A stretch of DNA of 29,464 bases. Source: an uncultured Shinella sp. (GTDB lineage: Bacteria > Pseudomonadota > Alphaproteobacteria > Rhizobiales > Rhizobiaceae). Positions 17,201 to 22,966 of this stretch are shown here, piece after piece. Position 1 is the first letter of the stretch. Each line of letters starts with the position of its first letter. A program made the translations under genes and the position numbers. The stretch covers positions 1 to 29,464 of the forward strand of contig NZ_CAMLFY010000050.1 of the NCBI RefSeq assembly GCF_946479415.1, in the 5' to 3' direction. Below the pieces are notes generated by a model. It saw only the letters and a list, made by a program, of their open reading frames with translations, was not told the origin of the DNA and ran no database searches.

Positions 17201-17579
17201 TGTTAAGCCTTTCAGTTTATTATGGAAATCGAGATCACAAGGCCATAGATGCCCTGACTCGCGCTGAGTCAGGCAGCGCCAATCTCTGAGTCTTTTGAAT
17301 CCCTTGCGCCCGATGGCTCGCAAAGGGATTCAACGTCTTCCCAAAGCGATTCCGCCAGCGGCGAAGATGATTCAAACCGCATTGCCAAGCGTTTGTTTTA
17401 CCTTGGCCTTTCAGCCAGCTATGCTCGCTGCGCGGTGCAACACGCCTTCACCCTTAAAAATTGCCGGTTGACGCATCCTCAGGTGCAAAAATAGTTTCCA
17501 CAACCGTCATGACGACGGCCAGCGGTCCGTAGCCTTTACGGCTCGGACTGCGCCCAGGGAGGTGCGCCGCACCGGCCGG
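17201..17579. other. 379-bp non-coding, hairpin- and GANTC-rich gap inside the GTA cluster
   Basis: No convincing gene is seen here. Three inverted repeats stand out: cctgactc/gagtcagg (17253-17273); a 14-bp stem with one bulge, ttgaatccctt-gcg paired with cgc-a-aagggattcaa (17295-17333); and gtccg-t-agcc/ggctcggac (17525-17548), the last 31 bp beyond the portal stop. None is followed by a T-run on the minus strand. Seven GANTC sites lie between 17256 and 17373, starting at 17256, 17266, 17288, 17297, 17327, 17348 and 17369. This could be a regulatory region for the downstream capsid module, a small RNA or a processing site. Confidence 0.7.
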
Positions 17580-18716
17580 TCAGTACCCGACCGCCCGCCG
17601 CTTCTCTTCGTCACTGAGAAATGTCGCCGCGCCCACCCGCGCCCAGAGTTCCGAGCGCTCCGCTGCCAGCCCGCTCACCTGGTCGAGATCCGGCACCAGC
17701 CGCAGCGCGCCGTCGTCCTCACCAAACCACCCCGCAAAGGCCGCCGCCGTGCGGCTCACCAGCGGCAGCACGGTCAGCCGCCAGAAGGCGCGGTTGGCCT
17801 CCTGGTAATTGGCATAGGTCGCGTCGCCGGGAATGCCGATCAGCATGGGCGGCACGCCGAAGGCGAGCGCGATGTCGCGCGCCGCGCCGTTCTTCGCCTC
17901 GACGAAATCCATCTCGCGCGGCGAAAGCCCCATCGCCTTCCAGTCGAGCCCACCTTCCAGCAGCATCGGCCGCCCCGCCCGCGCCGGGCCGGAATAACCC
18001 TCTTCCAGCTCGCTTTTCAGCCGGTCGTACTGGTCGGGCGTCAGGTTGCCGCCCTCCTTCGGCTGGTAGACGAGCGCACCGGAGGGACGCGCCGAATTGT
18101 CGAGCAGCGCCTTGTTCCAGATCGCCGCCGCATTGGAGAGATCGAGCGCCATCGACGCCGCTTCCAGCGGCGCAAAGCCCAGCTGGTCGTCGAGCGGATG
18201 AAACAGCCTCAGATGCAGGATCGCCTGCCCCTCGCCCGCGACATGCCGGCGCACATGATTGCCCGTGCGATATTCATAGGCCTCCGGCCAGCCGTCCCGC
18301 CCCTCGATGATGCGCACCCGGTCGGGCCTTAGAAGGTGCAGTTCCCGCAGATCCTCCCCCACCCGCACGCCCTCGACGAAGGCATTGCCTGACAGCAGCA
18401 GATGCCCATAGAGCATCTCAAAGAAATCCGTGCCCGCCATGCGCCCGTTCGGCCGCCGCAGCAGCGCAAGCGCCGGCGCCTCCGGCCGCTCCGTCTCGCC
18501 GTCATAAGCCAACCAGGGCACGGAGGCGGCGGCCTCCGCAATCATACGCACCGCCCGGTGCGCCACCGGATTCTTCATGAACCCCTCGCGCGACAGCGAG
18601 GCATAGGAACGGCTCGACCAATGCGCCCGGCCCTCGGCCGTCAGCGCAAAAAAGCCCGACGCCTTGGTTTCCGCCGGCACCGGACGCCGCCGGGAGAGGA
18701 AGGATGGGAGTTTCAT
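17580..18716 (-). CDS. GTA gp3: HK97-family portal protein
   Basis: The 378-residue portal protein has the phage_portal pattern. The early part reads NPVAHRAVRMIAEAAASVPW, followed by LLRRPNGRMAGTDFFEMLYGHLLLSGNAFVE, then FHPLDDQLGFAPLEAASMALDL. The C-terminal part contains FGVPPMLIGIPGDATYANYQEANRAFW. It forms the dodecameric ring for DNA packaging and exit. The start has GAGGA upstream. It is separated from the endolysin gene by repeat B and from DUF6107 by the GANTC-rich gap. Confidence 0.95.
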   Translation of the reverse strand: MKLPSFLSRRRPVPAETKASGFFALTAEGRAHWSSRSYASLSREGFMKNPVAHRAVRMIAEAAASVPWLAYDGETERPEAPALALLRRPNGRMAGTDFFEMLYGHLLLSGNAFVEGVRVGEDLRELHLLRPDRVRIIEGRDGWPEAYEYRTGNHVRRHVAGEGQAILHLRLFHPLDDQLGFAPLEAASMALDLSNAAAIWNKALLDNSARPSGALVYQPKEGGNLTPDQYDRLKSELEEGYSGPARAGRPMLLEGGLDWKAMGLSPREMDFVEAKNGAARDIALAFGVPPMLIGIPGDATYANYQEANRAFWRLTVLPLVSRTAAAFAGWFGEDDGALRLVPDLDQVSGLAAERSELWARVGAATFLSDEEKRRAVGY

Positions 18717-18770
18717 GATGTCCTCATTGCTTGAATGGGAAAGGCTTCACGCGCCAAAAACCTGCCGATA

Positions 18771-18922
18771 TTGCCCCGGCTTCGCGGGCCACCCCCTCTG
18801 CCTGCCGGCATCTCCCCCACAAGGGGGGAGAAATCCAGCAGCTTGCTCATCGGGTGAAATCTCACGCCAAGGGTGCGGCGGGTTAAGCCCCTCCCCCTTG
18901 TGGGGAGGGGTTGGGGAGGGGA
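18771..18922. repeat. Palindromic element B between endolysin and portal genes
   Basis: Element B has the same arms as A and C (ctgccggcatctcccccac; cccccttgtggggaggg) plus a left extension shared with C (ttgccccggcttcgcg). Its right part lies inside the 3' end of the endolysin gene and encodes the C-terminal PLPNPSPQGGGA and the stop codon. Confidence 0.88.
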
Positions 18923-19539
18923 CTTGCCGACCCACCCAGCGCTACAAAAAACGTCCGCCCGTATCCCGCCACGCGCTCGGCCCTGTCCAGCCCGTTGATG
19001 ATGCGCCGCGCGCCCACCCAGTCCGCCCGGCCCGCCGAAAAATGGTTCGCCAGCCGCCGCCCCGTGAATGCCCCGCGCAGCATGCCGACGAAGAGGATTT
19101 CGACCGACACCGCCATCTCCATCGCCCGCTCCGGCCGCGCGACGAGGTCGATGCCCGTCAGCGCCGAAAGCCGCTCGTAATTGCGCCGGTGCGTGATCTG
19201 CACCAGCCCGCGCCCGAGCCAGCTGTGCCCCTCCGCATCACGCCGCCAATAGGGCTCCGAAACCTGCGGCAGTTTCCCCGCCGCAAAAGCCCGGTCGAGC
19301 CGGCCGATCGCCGCCTCGTCCGTTGCCGCAAAAGTCTCGCGCACCGGCTGCAAACGCCCGCCGGTCTCGTGATGCGCCGTCGCCAGCATATAGGCCAGGA
19401 AGCGCCGGTCCCTGGTCTCGCCGCCCGCCTCGAAGCGGTCAAGGAGCGCCGTCAGCCCGGCGACCTGCGTTCCCGCCAACCGCCCGCCGTAAAGCGCACC
19501 GCGCACGCCATCGAAAAACACCTTGCGATCGATCGTCAT
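18883..19539 (-). CDS. GH19-type endolysin (glycoside hydrolase) in the GTA cluster
   Basis: The 218-residue protein shows the chitinase/lysozyme-like GH19 layout common in phage endolysins. It has LAYMLATAHHETGGRLQPVRE with the likely catalytic glutamate in HHETGG, YWRRDAEGHSWLGRGLVQITHRRNYERL, and GARRIINGLDRAERVAGYGR. It should cut peptidoglycan and release particles from the producing cell. The ATG was chosen because GGAG lies 7 nt upstream; a TTG two codons earlier is the alternative. It starts 2 bp from the terminase stop, so the two are co-translated. The last 12 or so residues come from repeat B, which replaced the original end of the gene. There is no signal peptide, so it would need a holin. 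Confidence 0.85.
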   Translation of the reverse strand: MTIDRKVFFDGVRGALYGGRLAGTQVAGLTALLDRFEAGGETRDRRFLAYMLATAHHETGGRLQPVRETFAATDEAAIGRLDRAFAAGKLPQVSEPYWRRDAEGHSWLGRGLVQITHRRNYERLSALTGIDLVARPERAMEMAVSVEILFVGMLRGAFTGRRLANHFSAGRADWVGARRIINGLDRAERVAGYGRTFFVALGGSASPLPNPSPQGGGA

Positions 19540-19541
19540 CG

Positions 19542-21257
19542 TCAAACTCCCCGCACCCTCGGTTCACCCTGCCGGTCGAGCACCAGCGCCGTCAGCGCCC
19601 AGACCAGCGCGTCGAGCCGGTCCGGCGAGCGGCCGGCGGAGAGCCCGTCCGGGCCGAAATCACACATCTGGTCCTCCAGCTCGGCAAAAGCGCCGGCATG
19701 CGCCACGCGCCCCTGCTCGTAGAGTGCGGCCACCGGCTCGGCGCGCAGAAATTTCCCGCGCGTCGCCCGCACGGTGGTCACCGGCAGGTCCGCCTCCACG
19801 CTCTTCAGCATGGCCGTCACCATGTCGCCGCCCTGGTTGATTTCCGCCACCACCCGGTCCGCATCGAACCGCCGGAAGGCGCGCACCACGGCCCCCGCCC
19901 AGCCCGCCGGGCTTGCGCCCGTCACCGAACAATCCGCCAGCACCACCGCGCGCCCGGTGCCATCCAGCCCCGCCACCACGATGCCGCAGACCGAAGCGGC
20001 AGACGCCGTCGCCGGTGGATCGACCGCCACGACGATGCGCGACAGCGGGCCGATATTGCGCAGCCGGATCGCCTCCAGCCGCGCCCGGCTCCACAGCGCA
20101 TCCTCGCGGTCGGCGATCAGCTCGCCGTCCAGCTCCTGCCGGCCGAGCCGCGTGCCGCCATAGCGGTCGGCCATGGCGGCGATGAAGCCGGGCGAGAGGT
20201 TTTGTGCATTGTCGTCGGTTCGGATGCGCCGCACCGCCGTCGTCGGATCGGCCGCCAGCGCCCGAAGCAGCGGCACCGGCCGCGGCGTCGTCGTCACCAG
20301 CACGCGCGGCATCGTCCCGAGACGTAGGCCGAATTGCAGCATGTCCCAGGTCTCCTGCGCATGTTTCCATTTGCCGAGTTCGTCGCACCAGGCGAAGTGA
20401 AACTGTGGCCCGCGCAAGCTCTCCGGATCCTCGGAGGAGAAGATCTGCGCAATCGAGCCGTTCGGCCACACCAGCCGCCGGCGCGACGCCTCGAATTCCG
20501 GCCGCGCCCGCCCGGCGATCCGGCAGATGCCCGAGACCCCGTCGATCATCACCTCGCGCCCGTCGCCCAGCGTTTCCGCCACCAGCGCAATGCGCAGCTC
20601 CGGTGCGGACAGCGCCAGAGCATGCACCCATTCCGCCCCCGCCCGCGTCTTGCCCGAACCACGTCCGCCCATCAGCAGCCAGACCCGCCAGTCGCCGGGC
20701 GGCGGCATCTGCGCGAGCCGGCCGGTGAAGTGCCAGCGGGTGAGCTGCCGGCGGCTGTGAAGATGGGGCGGGGCGACCGGCAAATCGCCCGCCGCGCCTT
20801 GCCCCGGCTTCGCGAGGCCACCCCCTCTGCCTGCCGGCATCTCCCCCACAAGGGGGGAGAAAGATAGAGGCATGCTCTTCGTTCGATTTTCGAATGCCGA
20901 GGATACCGCAATGGAAGTCCCTCCCCCTTGTGGGGAGGGATTTAGGGAGGGGTCTTTCGCCATATGCGATGGCCCTGTCCCTGTAGTAGGGGGTTGGAGT
21001 GGGGTCGTCGAAGTATCTGAAGCCCTGTCCGCCTTGCCGCCATCGAGCTGCGCGGCCAACTCATCCGCGATCCGCAGCAATTCGTGCCTTCGCGCCTGCT
21101 CGATCATTCTCAATCCCGCGGCCGTGGTCTTCAATTCCACATCCAGTTTGTGTTCCGTCGCCGCGCAGGCCCGCCGCGCCCTACGGTCCGCTTTCCATTT
21201 GCGCGGCAGCATCCCCGCCAAACCCGGCTTCGCGCCGTCCGTCCTGCTTCGCCGCAT
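19542..21257 (-). CDS. GTA gp2: large terminase, reading frame contains a repeat element; start uncertain
   Basis: The ATPase domain has Walker A GGRGSGKT (K203 counted from the outermost ATG) preceded by GDWRVWLLM, and a Walker B-like FAWCDELGKW. The nuclease domain contains VVAVDPPAT. It packages DNA with the portal. The open frame of 571 residues is much longer than the usual 420-450 or so. Residues about 102-153 are encoded by repeat C, and residues 1-80 are basic and helical (KWKADRRARRACAATEH). Possible starts are the ATGs at 21257, 21212, 21107 (first after the gp1 stop) and 20840, the last inside the repeat directly after GGGGGAG and giving 432 residues. Either the repeat sits inside a natural N-terminus or it fused a small upstream gene to the terminase. 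The catalytic part is intact. Confidence 0.88.
   Translation of the reverse strand: MRRSRTDGAKPGLAGMLPRKWKADRRARRACAATEHKLDVELKTTAAGLRMIEQARRHELLRIADELAAQLDGGKADRASDTSTTPLQPPTTGTGPSHMAKDPSLNPSPQGGGTSIAVSSAFENRTKSMPLSFSPLVGEMPAGRGGGLAKPGQGAAGDLPVAPPHLHSRRQLTRWHFTGRLAQMPPPGDWRVWLLMGGRGSGKTRAGAEWVHALALSAPELRIALVAETLGDGREVMIDGVSGICRIAGRARPEFEASRRRLVWPNGSIAQIFSSEDPESLRGPQFHFAWCDELGKWKHAQETWDMLQFGLRLGTMPRVLVTTTPRPVPLLRALAADPTTAVRRIRTDDNAQNLSPGFIAAMADRYGGTRLGRQELDGELIADREDALWSRARLEAIRLRNIGPLSRIVVAVDPPATASAASVCGIVVAGLDGTGRAVVLADCSVTGASPAGWAGAVVRAFRRFDADRVVAEINQGGDMVTAMLKSVEADLPVTTVRATRGKFLRAEPVAALYEQGRVAHAGAFAELEDQMCDFGPDGLSAGRSPDRLDALVWALTALVLDRQGEPRVRGV
20799..20954. repeat. Palindromic element C, inside the terminase reading frame
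   Basis: Element C has the same arms as A and B. The right arm and flank (aagtccctcccccttgtggg, then gatttagggaggggtctt) are almost identical to A, and the left extension is shared with B. The centre is unique. On the minus strand it reads through without a stop as DPSLNPSPQGGG...FSPLVGEMPAGRGGG, in frame with the terminase. Confidence 0.88.
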
Positions 21258-21726
21258 CCAACCGTTCCTTCACGCGCCTCTCGACCAGCTCGTCGAATTC
21301 CGCCGCCAGCGCCGCCTCGTCCTCCGGTTCACCACGGGCGGCCTCCGCCTCCGAGCGTTCCGAGATCAGCGTGCGCTGCAGGCTGTCGATCTTTTCCAGC
21401 GTGCGCACGATCAGCGACACCGCCTCGATGGCCGCCTTGGCGTCGGTCTGCGCCAGCTTGCGCGATGCCTCGTCCTCCGCGCCGGCGGCATCCTGCTCGG
21501 CCATAACCTTCTGGCTCTGGAAGCGCTGGAACCGCTCGCGCAGCTCCTTCGTCATCTCCAGAAGCATCGCCTGCATGTCGAGGAAGGGATCGAGCGGCGC
21601 CTCGGCCTTGGTGTCCAGCACCGGCGCCGCCGAGCCCTCGAAATCCGCCCGCCGCCCGCCAAGCCCGTCGTAAACCGCCGGCTCCGGCGAGATGCCGAAC
21701 AGCTGAAGATCGATCGCCGCGTCCAT
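21181..21726 (-). CDS. GTA gp1: small terminase candidate
   Basis: The 181-residue protein starts MDAAIDLQLFGISPEP. Its middle is strongly helical (FLDMQAMLLEMTKELRERFQ; AIEAVSLIVRTLEKIDSLQRT) and its C-terminal part is acidic then basic (EFDELVERRVKERLDAAK). It is the first gene of the cluster, directly before the large terminase, as is gp1 in the R. capsulatus GTA, which acts as small terminase. I see no recognisable helix-turn-helix, and assignment rests mainly on position, size and helical content. The ATG is preceded by a weak GGGG 6 nt upstream; a TTG four codons earlier is less likely. Its 3' end may overlap the terminase frame. Confidence 0.7.
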   Translation of the reverse strand: MDAAIDLQLFGISPEPAVYDGLGGRRADFEGSAAPVLDTKAEAPLDPFLDMQAMLLEMTKELRERFQRFQSQKVMAEQDAAGAEDEASRKLAQTDAKAAIEAVSLIVRTLEKIDSLQRTLISERSEAEAARGEPEDEAALAAEFDELVERRVKERLDAAKQDGRREAGFGGDAAAQMESGP

Positions 21727-21739
21727 CGCAAACCCCAAA

Positions 21740-21773
21740 CAAAAAGGCGCCCGGTTCCATGAACCCGGCGCCT
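21740..21773 (-). terminator. Intrinsic-terminator-like hairpin in the leader of the GTA transcript
   Basis: A 13-bp stem with one mismatch (aggcgcccggttc / gaacccggcgcct, 3-nt loop, 21745-21773) is followed on the minus strand by TTTTTGTTT. It stands 18 nt before the gp1 ATG. No minus-strand gene ends upstream of it, so it can only act on the GTA leader. It could work as an attenuator or a block to read-through from upstream. Confidence 0.75.
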
Positions 21774-21878
21774 GTCAATATATTCCCAAAAATCCGAACC
21801 CGGCAGAAACCACCGGTCCGAAAGGCCGCCGAGAAAATCAGGCGATCCCGCCACCCGCACCTTTCCGACTATGCCATA

Positions 21879-21907
21879 ACCCTATCAAACGACCGTCACG
21901 CCGTCAA
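21879..21907 (-). promoter_or_regulatory. Sigma70-like promoter facing the GTA cluster
   Basis: On the minus strand TTGACG (-35, 21907-21902) and TAGGGT (-10, 21884-21879) are separated by 17 bp. A start near 21872 would give a leader of about 146 nt to the gp1 ATG, containing the terminator-like hairpin and a weaker upstream stem (GTCGGAAAGG with CCTTTCGGAC). It is the only good promoter match I see before the cluster. Confidence 0.6.
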
Positions 21908-21968
21908 GGACTATTTTCCTATTTAGCCAAAACTTTTGCGAAACCCTGAAGAGTGCTACTCTTTGCCC

Positions 21969-22301
21969 ATGACCTCGGACGATCTCATCGCGATCGCGCT
22001 CGGCATGCCGGAGGCGCGGGAGAGTGCCCATTTCGGGAAGCGTGACTTCCGGGTGGGAGAGAAGATCTTCATGTCCCTGCCGCAGGCCGGTCGAGCGGTG
22101 CTGAAGCTGACGCCCGGCCAGCAGGCGATGGTGGTGGAAACCGATCCGGGACTGTGTGCCCCCGTGGCGGGCGGCTGGGGCGCCAAGGGCTGGACGTCGC
22201 TCTATTTCGACAGCGCCGACGACGAGCGGGTGCGCGATCTCATCGGCACCGCCTGGCGCAATGTCGCGCCCAAGGCGCTGGTTGCGGCCACGATGAACTG
22301 A
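21969..22301 (+). CDS. MmcQ/YjbR family protein
   Basis: The 110-residue protein (MTSDDLIAIALGMPEARESA at the start, then HFGKRDFRVGEKIFMSL, LTPGQQAMVVETDP and GWGAKGWTSLYFD) has the typical MmcQ/YjbR fold sequence, a small cyanophage-type DNA-binding-like domain of unclear role. No Shine-Dalgarno is visible before the ATG. A -10-like TACTCT (21957-21962) lies 6 bp upstream of the ATG, so the mRNA may be leaderless. A palindrome agagt-gct-actct (21950-21962) overlaps this spot. The gene diverges from the GTA cluster and converges with the next gene, with a single base between stops. Confidence 0.9.
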   Translation: MTSDDLIAIALGMPEARESAHFGKRDFRVGEKIFMSLPQAGRAVLKLTPGQQAMVVETDPGLCAPVAGGWGAKGWTSLYFDSADDERVRDLIGTAWRNVAPKALVAATMN

Positions 22302-22302
22302 G

Positions 22303-22788
22303 CTACTTTTCCTCGCCCACTTCCAGAGGCCAGGTCACGAGATAATCCTCGTAATCCTCGACATCGATGCCCTCTTCGCTGATGGTGCGCCCGCGCGCCG
22401 AAATGCCGGCCTGATGCACGGTGTCGGGATCGCCCGAAACCAGCGGATGCCACCAGTAGAGGTCATGCCCGTCGCGGATGAGCCGGTAGCCGCAAGTCGG
22501 CGGCAGCCAGGAGATCTTCTCCACGCTCTCCACCGTCAGGCGGATGCAATCGGGCACCGTGGCCTGCCGGTTGTCGTAATCCTTGCATCGACAGCTCTCG
22601 CCATCGAGCAGCACGCAGCGGATGGACGTCCAGACGATTTCGCCGGTGTCCCAGTCCTCCAGCTTGTTGAGGCAACAGAGCCCGCAGCCGTCGCACAGGC
22701 TTTCCCATTCGCCATCCGTCATCTCGGCGAGCGTCTTCGTCTTCCAGAACGGAAGTTCGGCCGGGTCCTGCATTTTGCTTGTCGTCAT
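22303..22788 (-). CDS. UPF0260 / YcgN-family cysteine-cluster protein
   Basis: The 161-residue protein has nine cysteines in the family arrangement: CDGCGLCC (C32, C35, C38, C39), C58 ([13 protein letters not shown]), C66, C68, C81 (VPDCIRLT) and C99 ([10 protein letters not shown]). Such CxxCxxCC proteins are thought to bind a metal or iron-sulfur cluster; the function is unknown. AGGGG lies 6 nt before the ATG. It is divergent from the penicillin-binding protein gene and convergent with the MmcQ gene. Confidence 0.92.
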   Translation of the reverse strand: MTTSKMQDPAELPFWKTKTLAEMTDGEWESLCDGCGLCCLNKLEDWDTGEIVWTSIRCVLLDGESCRCKDYDNRQATVPDCIRLTVESVEKISWLPPTCGYRLIRDGHDLYWWHPLVSGDPDTVHQAGISARGRTISEEGIDVEDYEDYLVTWPLEVGEEK

Positions 22789-22966
22789 CGCAGACCCCTG
22801 AACCCGTCGCGCCCAAAGGTCAAGTCCGCACGGCCGGTAACCGTACCCGGCAAATTCCGTTCTGCTGCCTTCAAAAGACTGATATCGTCCCTGAATAGGA
22901 AATGGTCAGAAGACGTTAACCGGACGCGGGCAGGCTGCGGCCTGTCCCTAGACAAGGTTATTGAAC

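Noticed and set aside
17201..17323. N-terminal extension of the DUF6107 protein, or a tRNA-like gene in the hairpin region
   Set aside because: AAAGG marks the ATG at 17200. The hairpins do not give a cloverleaf with an anticodon arm and TPsiC loop.
14872..20954. Elements A-D as insertion sequences or a CRISPR array
   Set aside because: No transposase is encoded. Copies are kilobases apart with differing centres, and the structure is two self-folding inverted arms, as in RIME-type elements.
21552..21860. A leader peptide starting at GTG 21860 in the GTA leader
   Set aside because: There is no ribosome binding site, no run of regulatory codons, and the frame runs far into gp1; it looks like chance.
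5687..21968. Recently integrated prophage
   Set aside because: There is no integrase, regulator, replication gene or att duplication, and gene content and order match the GTA type.
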